Assembly (NCBI GenBank): GCA_004347925.1
Contig: QNVD01000296.1
Location: 1 to 5,253, forward strand
Length of the DNA stretch: 5,253 nucleotides
Direction: 5' to 3'
Source: Hadesarchaea archaeon
GTDB lineage: Archaea; Hadarchaeota; Hadarchaeia; Hadarchaeales; WYZ-LMO6
Part shown: in pieces, positions 1-4,280 of the stretch
How positions within the stretch are numbered: the stretch's first letter is position 1
How the letters are laid out: every line of letters begins with the position of its first letter
Notes under the pieces: model-generated
The model's database searches: none
The model's input: only the letters and a program-made list of their open reading frames with translations
Told to the model about the DNA's origin: nothing
Position numbers and translations under genes: made by a program

Positions 1-295
1 TGACCTCCACCCCACCCGGGGCCTGCCTGGCCAGGACCACCCTCCCCTTGACCGCCACGCAGGACTGGGGGGAAAGCTGGCCCATTTCCCTGAAAACCTC
101 CTCGCTGACCTTGGCTCGAGGAGCGGTCACCTGAACGAAACCCTCCCGGTCGTGCAGGGTGAGGAACCTCAGCCCCCCCAGGTCCCGGAGGGCCCCCACG
201 TACCCCATCAGCACCACCTCCCTTCCCTCCAGCTCGGGGGTAATCTGGGAGGTGAAGTGGGTTCTTCTCCAGCCACCCAGATCGTAGGGCCCCAT
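1..295 (-). CDS. aspS: Aspartyl-tRNA synthetase, N-terminal OB-fold (partial, cut by left edge)
   Basis: Reading leftward from an ATG at 295-293, 98 codons stay open to the window edge. The protein begins MGPYDLGGWRRTHFTSQITP and continues with a GYVGALRDLGGLRF stretch, then LTLHDREGFVQVTA. This is the anticodon-binding OB-fold of archaeal-type AspRS, whose usual opening is RTHY(S/T)SEIT...LxGKEV...GWVxxxRDLGGIKFxxLRDRxGxVQ(I/V)TA. The family charges tRNA with aspartate; in many archaea it is non-discriminating and also charges tRNA-Asn for transamidation, but the residues that decide this are not all visible. The catalytic class II domain lies outside the window. The usual Trp of the GWV motif is Tyr here. 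About ten residues precede the conserved RTH. The start lies ~26 bases below a TATA-like element with no strong ribosome-binding site, which suggests a leaderless mRNA. Confidence 0.9.
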   Translation of the reverse strand, partial: MGPYDLGGWRRTHFTSQITPELEGREVVLMGYVGALRDLGGLRFLTLHDREGFVQVTAPRAKVSEEVFREMGQLSPQSCVAVKGRVVLARQAPGGVEV

Positions 296-317
296 ACCAA
301 ACCTTTATGCCCCGGGG

Positions 318-326
318 GTAAAAAAG
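318..326 (-). promoter_or_regulatory. Putative TATA box of aspS (leaderless)
   Basis: On the minus strand the sequence CTTTTTTAC lies with its centre about 26 bases upstream of the aspS ATG at 295. This is the archaeal TATA-to-start distance, so the transcript would begin at or next to the start codon. It is weak as a TATA element and adjoins the T-rich alba terminator, so the call is tentative. A GGCATAAAGG motif at about 301-310 is too close to the start to be the TATA box. Confidence 0.35.
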
Positions 327-332
327 CCGGAG

Positions 333-349
333 GAAAAAAAGAAAAAAAG
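333..349 (-). terminator. Oligo-T terminator of alba
   Basis: About 17 bases after the alba stop, the minus strand reads C-T7-C-T7. Paired oligo-T runs on the non-template strand without a needed hairpin are the typical intrinsic terminator of archaeal RNA polymerase. It lies between alba and the aspS promoter and would insulate the two genes. Confidence 0.7.
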
Positions 350-366
350 ATCTCGGAAAAAGCCTT

Positions 367-663
367 TCAGCTCTTTCCGAGAACTATCTCTATGGTAGAT
401 ACGTTGATTTTTTCGCCGCTTTCGGTCTGGAGTTCTTCCGTTCCGATGCTAATGCTCTTGGGGACCAGGCCCTGGATAAAGCGGTTCCTCAGGATCTCCG
501 CCACGTCCACGGCCCTGCTTATGGCTTTTCCCCTGGCCTTCAGCACCACTTCCTTGCCTCCCTGGTTGAACTGCGTGATGGCCGCCAGCACGTAGTTCAT
601 CACCGGCTTGGTCCCCACGAACACAGCATTGTCAGCGGCGTTTTTCTTTTGGTTTTCTGCCAT
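367..663 (-). CDS. albA: DNA/RNA-binding chromatin protein Alba
   Basis: This 98-residue protein matches the Alba (Sac10b) family along its full length. The signature [18 protein letters not shown] at residues 12-29 corresponds to the Alba [16 protein letters not shown] block. Lys19 sits at the position of the acetylatable lysine, although the usual KK pair is TK here. [22 protein letters not shown] block (about 42-62) and the beta-hairpin plus C-terminal strand (GTEEL...[12 protein letters not shown]) complete the fold. Alba dimers coat and bridge DNA and bind RNA, compacting the chromosome. The ATG at 663 follows GGAGG (675-671) with a 7-base gap, and a good BRE/TATA lies at 706-720, so the gene has its own strong promoter rather than relying on read-through from the HTH gene upstream. 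An oligo-T terminator follows it. The family assignment is secure. Confidence 0.97.
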   Translation of the reverse strand: MAENQKKNAADNAVFVGTKPVMNYVLAAITQFNQGGKEVVLKARGKAISRAVDVAEILRNRFIQGLVPKSISIGTEELQTESGEKINVSTIEIVLGKS

Positions 664-705
664 TGTTTTGCCTCCTGCTGTTTTTGAAAAACTCTCTTCC
701 CCCTG

Positions 706-720
706 TTAAATACCTTTTCC
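706..720 (-). promoter_or_regulatory. alba promoter (BRE + TATA) overlapping the stop of the upstream gene
   Basis: The minus strand reads GGAAAAG (BRE, 720-714) followed by GTATTTAA (TATA, 713-706). The predicted transcription start, 24-26 bases below the TATA centre, is about 683-685, giving a ~20-base leader that contains the GGAGG ribosome-binding site. The last codons of the upstream HTH gene (Gly-Lys-Gly-Ile-stop) are the same bases, and its TAA stop forms the end of the TATA box. Confidence 0.75.
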
Positions 721-1128
721 CCCCTCCCCCCTCAGGGCCTGGAGCATCCTCCTCTGCAGGTTTTCGCGTACCTCCTCCGGCGTTTTCCTCCCCTTCCGCA
801 GATCCAGGTAGTCGCTGAGGTCTTCCAGCACCAGCTCCGCCGTTTCCTCCTCCAGCAGGCCCAGGTAGAGCGCCAGCTCCAGCGTGTAGAAGGCCCGCCT
901 CAGGCTCTCCACCCCCCTCCTCCACCTTTTCCAGACCCCCGACCTCCCCATGCCCATTTTCCTGGCGATCTCCTCGAAGCTTCTGGCCCTTTCCGAGTAA
1001 TAGAGAAGAAGAATTTGAAGGGTTTTTTCGTCAAGAAAGGATTTTTCAAGGAGAAATTTGGCTAAAGGGAGATTTTCTAGGCTCTTTTTTCCCCAATCTC
1101 TGTTCCTTGGGGCCATGTTGGTTCCCAA
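706..1128 (-). CDS. Sigma-70 region 4-like HTH protein, function unknown
   Basis: This 140-residue protein has no family I can name beyond its helix-turn-helix. Residues 33-80 form the likely DNA-binding unit: LDEKTLQILLLYYSERARSF, then EEIARKMGMGRSGVWKRWRRG, followed by a helix ESLRRAFYTLELAL. The pattern (a helix with 'LL.YY.E..SFEEIA', a turn, then a recognition helix with S/G-V-W-R-W) resembles sigma region 4 / YlxM-like HTHs. The C-terminal ~50 residues are helical and charged (ETAELVLEDL... EVRENLQRRMLQALRGE). I chose the TTG at 1128 because GGAGG (1141-1137) lies exactly 8 bases before it; the ATG at 1116 (136 residues) is too far from that site but would suit a near-leaderless transcript from the TATA at 1149-1156. 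The first ~45 codons are clearly more A+T-rich than the rest. It is divergent from the HTH/ATPase operon and upstream of alba, so it is probably a regulator. Confidence 0.75.
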   Translation of the reverse strand: MGTNMAPRNRDWGKKSLENLPLAKFLLEKSFLDEKTLQILLLYYSERARSFEEIARKMGMGRSGVWKRWRRGVESLRRAFYTLELALYLGLLEEETAELVLEDLSDYLDLRKGRKTPEEVRENLQRRMLQALRGEGGKGI

Positions 1129-1148
1129 AAAGGATTCCTCCTTCTTCC

Positions 1149-1161
1149 TAATAATGTTTCC
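1149..1161 (-). promoter_or_regulatory. Putative promoter of the sigma-4-like HTH gene
   Basis: The minus strand reads GGAAA (BRE-like, 1161-1157) then CATTATTA (TATA-like, 1156-1149). The predicted start of transcription is about 1127. That would exclude the GGAGG at 1141-1137 from the mRNA and favour leaderless TTG (1128) or a short leader to the ATG at 1116; the two signals do not agree, so the start codon stays open. Confidence 0.45.
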
Positions 1162-1174
1162 ATTTTTTGGAAAC
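1156..1174. promoter_or_regulatory. GTTTCC-N7-GGAAAC dyad, candidate operator
   Basis: This is a perfect 6-bp inverted repeat around a seven-base spacer ATTTTTT. It covers the BRE of the leftward promoter and touches its TATA box, a position where a bound dimer would block TBP/TFB. A natural candidate binder is the HTH protein of the gene it controls. No second copy is seen, so evidence is positional only. Confidence 0.4.
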
Positions 1175-1189
1175 GAGAGGAGTTGTGGG

Positions 1190-1230
1190 GAGAAGAGGGG
1201 AGGGGCATCCGATCCCCCTCCCCTCCTCTC
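1190..1230. repeat. 16-bp purine/pyrimidine inverted repeat in the divergent region
   Basis: The left arm 1190-1205 (GAGAAGAGGGGAGGGG) pairs with the right arm 1215-1230 with one mismatch, leaving a 9-base loop (1206-1214). The arms are pure purine on one strand. The outer part of the right arm (CTCCTCTCG, 1223-1231) can also pair perfectly with CGAGAGGAG at 1174-1182, so two exclusive pairings exist. No oligo-T follows closely and no gene ends just before it, so it is not an obvious terminator. It divides the leftward promoter from the rightward operator array. Confidence 0.6.
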
Positions 1231-1255
1231 GGGCGGGGTGGGGAGGGAGCGGGGG
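1231..1255 (+). other. G-quadruplex motif
   Basis: The plus strand carries five G-runs, GGG-C-GGGG-T-GGGG-A-GGG-AGC-GGGGG. The first four are separated by single bases, which is the arrangement expected to give a very stable parallel quadruplex. It lies 12 bases before the palindrome array and directly after the purine hairpin, in noncoding DNA. Although the genome is G-rich, most other G-runs here are inside codons with longer spacing. Formation in the cell is inferred. Confidence 0.6.
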
Positions 1256-1267
1256 AAGCTTTTTAGG

Positions 1268-1392
1268 GTAGGCCGAAAGCCTACTTTTGTAGGAAAAAAA
1301 GCCTACAAAAAGTAGGAAGGAGGCCTACGGGTGTGGGATAAAAACCTACGGAGGCGTAGGCTTTCGTCCTACGGAGTAGGCCGGAGGCCGTC
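1268..1392. repeat. Six-unit array of GTAGG-N7-CCTAC palindromes, ~22-bp period (candidate operator)
   Basis: Units: 1268-1284 (spacer CCGAAAG), 1289-1306 (spacer of 8, A7G), 1312-1328 (AAGGAGG), 1333-1349 (left half GTGGG, spacer ATAAAAA), 1356-1372 (CTTTCGT) and 1376-1392 (spacer CCGGAGG, right half degenerate CCGTC). Start-to-start distances are 21, 23, 21, 23 and 20 bases, about two helical turns, so all units face the same side of the helix. Linkers of 3-6 bases separate them, and units 1 and 5 are also 17-bp inverted copies of each other with one mismatch. The TATA box is the spacer of unit 4 and the GGAGG ribosome-binding site is the spacer of unit 6, so protein bound here would control the operon. 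The likely binder is the HTH protein that starts four bases after the array (inference). Iteron-like origin or partition-site roles are alternatives. Confidence 0.8.
1338..1345 (+). promoter_or_regulatory. TATA box of the HTH-ATPase operon
   Basis: ATAAAAAC lies inside the fourth palindrome of the array. Transcription would begin near 1366-1368, leaving a leader of about 29 bases that includes GGAGG at 1383-1387, eight bases before the TTG start at 1396. Occupation of the palindrome would compete directly with TBP. Confidence 0.6.
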
Positions 1393-1395
1393 AAC

Positions 1396-1962
1396 TTGAA
1401 GATAGCCGGGTTCGTTCCGTCGGAGATGCGGGTGGAGATGGTAAGGGAGATGGTGAGGAAGATGGGGATCCGGCCGGTTTCCAGCTCCATAGGGGTGAAC
1501 TCCAAAACGGTTTACAAGTACAACAGGGGGGAGGCGGTGCCCAAGGACGAAACCCTCATGAAGCTCCTCCAGGTTCTGAAGGAAAAGGACCCCGAAGCCT
1601 TCTGGGGCTACGTGGGGAGGCTCAAGGAGGAGTTCGAAAAGGCCCTTCTCTCCCTCAAAGAGGGGGAGAAGGCGCAGAGCCAGGAGCCACCCCCGCCCCA
1701 GGAAGCTGCGGAGGGGATGGAGCTCTCCAGGTTTGAGATCTACGAGAGACTGGGGGTTGAAAACCCCTCCGAACGCGTGAGGTTGGCCCGGATCCTTTCC
1801 TTTCTCTCCAACGCGAGGGAGTTCAAACTGGAAGAGCTGGTGGACAGGGTGATGCTTCCCAGCGGCGAGGTTAAGGAGTACCTGGAGAGGATGATCCAGC
1901 ACGGCATGCTCGAGAAGCCGGAGAGGGGGATTTACCGGGTGAGGATCAGATGCAAGCTGTGA
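1396..1962 (+). CDS. Two-domain HTH / winged-helix DNA-binding protein
   Basis: This 188-residue protein is not one I can name. Residues ~8-45 hold a helix-turn-helix (SEMRVEMVREMVRKMG, then SSSIGVNSKTVYKYNRG), resembling homeodomain-like or Trp-repressor-like HTHs of archaeal regulators and recombinase-type proteins. Helices follow to ~88 (TLMKLLQVLKEKDPEAFWGYVGRLKEEFEKALL). A Pro/Gln/Glu linker occupies ~90-107. A C-terminal winged helix (~127-187) reads RVRLARILSFLSNAREFKLEELVDRV, SGEVKEYLERMIQHGMLEKPERGIYRVR. Two DNA-binding modules in one chain would suit bridging of repeated sites. The TTG start is chosen because GGAGG (1383-1387) lies eight bases before it and an in-frame TAG at 1357-1359 closes the frame upstream. 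It is preceded at once by the palindrome array and overlaps the ATPase gene by 13 bases. Autoregulation is inferred. Confidence 0.82.
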   Translation: MKIAGFVPSEMRVEMVREMVRKMGIRPVSSSIGVNSKTVYKYNRGEAVPKDETLMKLLQVLKEKDPEAFWGYVGRLKEEFEKALLSLKEGEKAQSQEPPPPQEAAEGMELSRFEIYERLGVENPSERVRLARILSFLSNAREFKLEELVDRVMLPSGEVKEYLERMIQHGMLEKPERGIYRVRIRCKL

Positions 1963-2912
1963 GGACGGGAAGGAAGGGGGGGCTGGAGGACTTCGGCATA
2001 GACTCCTTTGAGCGGAGGAAGGCCGCCTTTTTTAGGAGGTGGGGGTGGAAGTTTCTTCCCTTCTCCCAGACGGATCCCCTCCCCCATCCCAAGCTCATGG
2101 TGCCCCACCAGACGGAGGAGGTCATGAAGCTGGTGGACCTGATAAGGGAGGGGGATCTCGTGACCTTCGTGGTCTCGGATCTGGGGATGGGAAAGACCAC
2201 GCTTTGTAGGTACCTCTCCGAGGTGCTTCCCCTGAGGGATCCGAATCTCCTCACCGTTTTCATCCCGGCCCAGTCCATCCAGACCCCCGAGCAGATGCTG
2301 AGGGTTCTCCTCAGCAGGCTGGAGATGGAAGCGGGGGGTGACCTCACCGAGGAGTTTGAGAAGTTCTACCGGTGGCACCAGAGCTATCCCGAGAGCAAGC
2401 TGGTGGTTTTCGTGGACGAGTTTCCCGAGCTGGATGTGAAGGTGGCGGAGATGATAAGGGCCCTGGCAGATTTGAGGAACATCAGCTGGGTCCTGAATGG
2501 CAGGAAGGATCAGATCCTGGCATACCTGCAGGAGCACGTGCCCTCCCTGCTGAGCAGGAAGAGGTACATGCTGGAGATGAAGCCCCTCTCCCTAGAGGAG
2601 GTTCAGGAGCTGATCCTCCTGCGCATGGCCTGGGCCAGGGGGGAGAGCCAGCCCAGGGGGAATTCTCTCCTGCCCTTCACCCCCGCCAGCCTCAGGAGGA
2701 TCCACAGGCTCTCGGGCGGGGTTCCCAGGGAGGTTTTGAAGCTGGCCAGCGAGGCGGTCTACTCCGCCATAGAGAAGAACCTTTCGCGGATCCCAGCTTC
2801 CCTGATAGGGGCGAGGAGGAAACCGAGGAAAAGGGTCAGGAGAAGGCCCAGGAGGAAGCGCAGCAGGAGGAAGAGGAGGGCCGCGAAGAAGAGGAGGTTC
2901 TTCTGGAGGTAG
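1950..2912 (+). CDS. ExeA/Orc1-like AAA P-loop ATPase with arginine/lysine-rich tail
   Basis: This is a 320-residue ATPase. An ExeA-type entry (RRWGWKFLPFSQTDPLPHPK, residues 29-48) precedes the Walker A loop SDLGMGKTT (76-84, Lys82, with Ser in place of the usual first Gly). Walker B is LVVFVDEF (151-158, Asp156-Glu157). A sensor-1-like segment WVLNGRKDQ (180-188) and a sensor-2-like RLSGGVPREVLKLASEA (253-269) complete the core; the last resembles SGGxPR of ExeA, TnsC/MuB and Orc1/Cdc6 proteins. The final 32 residues (289-320) carry about 23 Arg/Lys and end FFWR, a protamine-like tail that should bind DNA or RNA. The ATG at 1950 sits five bases after GGTGAGG and overlaps the HTH gene by 13 bases (translational coupling); GTG at 1959 is the alternative. 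No transposase, secretion or replication gene is adjacent, so its process is unknown; DNA remodelling with the HTH partner is inferred. Confidence 0.85.
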   Translation: MQAVRTGRKGGLEDFGIDSFERRKAAFFRRWGWKFLPFSQTDPLPHPKLMVPHQTEEVMKLVDLIREGDLVTFVVSDLGMGKTTLCRYLSEVLPLRDPNLLTVFIPAQSIQTPEQMLRVLLSRLEMEAGGDLTEEFEKFYRWHQSYPESKLVVFVDEFPELDVKVAEMIRALADLRNISWVLNGRKDQILAYLQEHVPSLLSRKRYMLEMKPLSLEEVQELILLRMAWARGESQPRGNSLLPFTPASLRRIHRLSGGVPREVLKLASEAVYSAIEKNLSRIPASLIGARRKPRKRVRRRPRRKRSRRKRRAAKKRRFFWR

Positions 2913-2951
2913 CATCCTTCTATCCCTCCCCAGAAGGGGTCCTGCGGTAAG

Positions 2952-2959
2952 AATAAACG
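2952..2959 (+). promoter_or_regulatory. Putative TATA box of the PHP gene (leaderless)
   Basis: AATAAACG is centred about 27 bases before the ATG at 2982, the distance expected for a leaderless archaeal transcript. No Shine-Dalgarno sequence is visible before that ATG, which agrees. Confidence 0.45.
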
Positions 2960-2968
2960 GTCTCCCCC

Positions 2969-2980
2969 TCCTTTTTCTTT
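2969..2980 (+). terminator. Possible oligo-T terminator of the HTH-ATPase operon
   Basis: TCCTTTTTCTTT follows the ATPase stop by about 57 bases and is the only T-rich tract before the next gene. It ends just before the PHP start codon, so any termination would occur at or inside the PHP gene's own start; the call is weak. Confidence 0.3.
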
Positions 2981-2981
2981 G

Positions 2982-3665
2982 ATGGTGCCCAAGTTCGACT
3001 TCCATGTCCACACGCTCTACTCCGACGGTTCCTCCTCCCCCGAGCTGGTTCTGGAGACGGCTCTCACGAGGGGTCTGGAGGCGGTGGCCCTCACCGACCA
3101 TGGTCCCGGTCTGAGCGTGGGTGCGGATTCTCCCAAGCTCTTGCAGCTCTCCGAGGAGGTGAGAAGGATGCGTGAGGAGAGCGGGTTCAGGATTCTGGGA
3201 GGGGTGGAGAGCAACATAAGCCCCGACGGGACCCTCGACCTGGAGGAGAAGATCCTCAGGCAGCTGGATTTGGTCACGGCCGGGGTCCATTACCTCAACT
3301 CCAAGGAGTGCAGGGCTCAGGCCGGGGAGTATCTGAGGGCGGTGAGGGAGGCCCTGCGGTCCCGCGCCTTCAGGATCCTGGTTCATCCCCTCTACTACAA
3401 CAAGTCCCTCCTCCCCTGGATTGCCAGGGAGGAGCTGGAGGAGTTCGTCGAGGAGCTGGCGGAGGCGGAGGTGGCGGTGGAGCTCAATTCCAAGTACCGG
3501 GCCCCAGACAGGGAGTTCCTGCAGGAGTGCCTGAGGAGGGGGGTGAAGCTGAGCGTGGGGACGGATGCTCACCACCCCGAGGAGGTGGGGGCGGTGGAGT
3601 GGCAGCTCACCCTGCTGCGCCGTCTGGGTGCGGAGAGGGAGGATCTGATCCTGGATTTTCTCTGA
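2982..3665 (+). CDS. PHP-domain metal-dependent phosphoesterase (YcdX / histidinol-phosphatase-like)
   Basis: The 227-residue protein is a single PHP domain of usual length. Metal-ligand motifs appear in order: FHVHT (His8, His10) with SDG (Asp15), LTDHG (His40), GVESNI (Glu76), GVHYL (His103), LVHPL (His135), then ELNS and GTDAHH (Asp195, His197). This complete set predicts a tri-nuclear metal site like that of YcdX and bacterial-type histidinol phosphatases, hydrolysing phosphoester bonds. The substrate is not shown; no histidine-biosynthesis gene is nearby, and the related PHP domain of DNA polymerases is excluded by the stand-alone size. The ATG at 2982 is preferred to the TTG at 2979 because of the TATA position. 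It converges on AMMECR1 with only three bases between the two stop codons. Confidence 0.93.
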   Translation: MVPKFDFHVHTLYSDGSSSPELVLETALTRGLEAVALTDHGPGLSVGADSPKLLQLSEEVRRMREESGFRILGGVESNISPDGTLDLEEKILRQLDLVTAGVHYLNSKECRAQAGEYLRAVREALRSRAFRILVHPLYYNKSLLPWIAREELEEFVEELAEAEVAVELNSKYRAPDREFLQECLRRGVKLSVGTDAHHPEEVGAVEWQLTLLRRLGAEREDLILDFL

Positions 3666-3686
3666 GCGCTAAAGAAGCTGGCGCTC
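3664..3686. terminator. Hairpin across the convergent gene ends
   Basis: GAGCGC (3664-3669) and GCGCTC (3681-3686) form a perfect 6-bp stem around an 11-base loop. The stem overlaps the PHP stop and covers the AMMECR1 stop codon, so both mRNAs could end with it. It lacks an oligo-T tract on either strand, so it may serve as an RNA 3'-end stabiliser or be chance. Confidence 0.3.
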
Positions 3687-4268
3687 CTCCACCCTCCCCC
3701 CTGGCTCCACCTCGGAAAAGATCTGGGCGGTGAACCTGCTTATCTTCACATCTCTCCTGAGCCAGCAGTCCGCCCCCAGCCCGGCCTTCATGCAGGTCTG
3801 GGAGAGGAACTCCTGGGGATCCCAGTTCCACTCCACCGCCACCTGGGGGAGGAGGAGCCCGGAGAAACCCCTCCATTCCACGATGAGCCCATCCCTCCCC
3901 ACCTTCACGTGCTGGGGGTACTCCTTGGGGTCCTTCACCCTGATGGGCTCGGGAGGGCTCAGCACGCTCACCTCCACCCTAACCTCCTTCATCTCCTCCC
4001 TCTCCAGGGGGGGAAACCTGGGGTCGGAGAAGGCCGAGGAGATGGCCGCCTTGACCGTGGCCTCCGCCAGGGGGAAGGTGGGGAAGGGAAAGCCTATGCA
4101 TCCGCGGAGCTCTTCCCCCTTGAGGAGGGTCACGAAGACTCCCCTGGGCTTCCTCAGCTCTTCGGGTGCCTCCTCCTCCAGCAGCCTTCCCTCCAGCAGG
4201 TACTTCTCTATTCCCCTCCTGGCGAGCCTCACCAGGAAAGTGCCCTCCTCAAGCGTGAGGGGTCTCAG
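3669..4268 (-). CDS. AMMECR1-domain protein, apparent CTG start
   Basis: The family signature LRGCIGFPFPTFPLAEATVK is present, followed by SSAFSDPRFPPL, VRVEVSVLSPPEPI, GLIVEWRGFSGLLLPQVAVEWNW and the C-terminal EFLSQTCMKAGLGADCW block, so the whole AMMECR1 fold is there (199 residues). The biochemical role is unsettled; archaeal members are often encoded near MEMO and radical-SAM partners, which are absent here. The nearest conventional start, GTG at 4232 (187 residues), would remove a conserved-looking N-terminus, LTLEEGTFLVRLARRGIEKY. Between the in-frame upstream TGA and that GTG there is no ATG, GTG or TTG, whereas CTG at 4268 sits six bases after GGAGGT of a perfect GGAGGTGA (4280-4273). 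I therefore choose CTG. The Mut7-C stop codon lies inside that ribosome-binding site, so the two genes are coupled. Confidence 0.9.
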   Translation of the reverse strand: MRPLTLEEGTFLVRLARRGIEKYLLEGRLLEEEAPEELRKPRGVFVTLLKGEELRGCIGFPFPTFPLAEATVKAAISSAFSDPRFPPLEREEMKEVRVEVSVLSPPEPIRVKDPKEYPQHVKVGRDGLIVEWRGFSGLLLPQVAVEWNWDPQEFLSQTCMKAGLGADCWLRRDVKISRFTAQIFSEVEPGGRVEERQLL

Positions 4269-4272
4269 GATC

Positions 4273-4280
4273 TCACCTCC
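4273..4280 (-). promoter_or_regulatory. Strong ribosome-binding site that decides the AMMECR1 start
   Basis: GGAGGTGA on the minus strand is fully complementary to the archaeal 16S rRNA 3' end. It is 43 bases from the GTG at 4232, too far to serve it, and 4-6 bases from the CTG at 4268. Its last three bases are the TGA of the Mut7-C gene. Confidence 0.7.

Noticed and set aside
152..595. Plus-strand frame across aspS and alba
   Set aside because: It is antisense to two genes with clear family matches and reads through the oligo-T terminator region.
1268..1330. Array as a structured RNA or riboswitch
   Set aside because: Most units lie upstream of the predicted transcription start (~1367) and half-sites can pair in many equivalent ways, which fits protein sites better than one RNA fold.
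1268..1392. Palindrome array as a CRISPR array
   Set aside because: Repeat units are 17 bp palindromes with 3-6-base linkers; there are no 25-40-base repeats or unique spacers and no cas genes.
1932..2537. Minus-strand frame opposite the ATPase
   Set aside because: Antisense shadow with low-complexity Pro/His/Leu composition.
1268..2912. Mobile element with HTH and TnsC-like ATPase
   Set aside because: No transposase or integrase, no terminal inverted repeats or target duplication around the pair; the ATPase similarity to TnsC/ExeA is only at the fold-motif level.
2928..2939. CCCC-AGAA-GGGG as a terminator hairpin after the ATPase
   Set aside because: Only 4 bp of stem and about 30 bases from the nearest T-run; common by chance in this sequence.
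2372..2950. Glu-rich plus-strand frame overlapping the end of the ATPase gene
   Set aside because: It is the frame-shifted reading of the purine-rich Arg/Lys tail; no start signal and no domain.
2592..3575. Long open frame on the minus strand opposite the ATPase and PHP genes
   Set aside because: It crosses two well-supported genes, is rich in Pro/Leu/Gly/His typical of the antisense of G+C-rich genes, and shows no domain.
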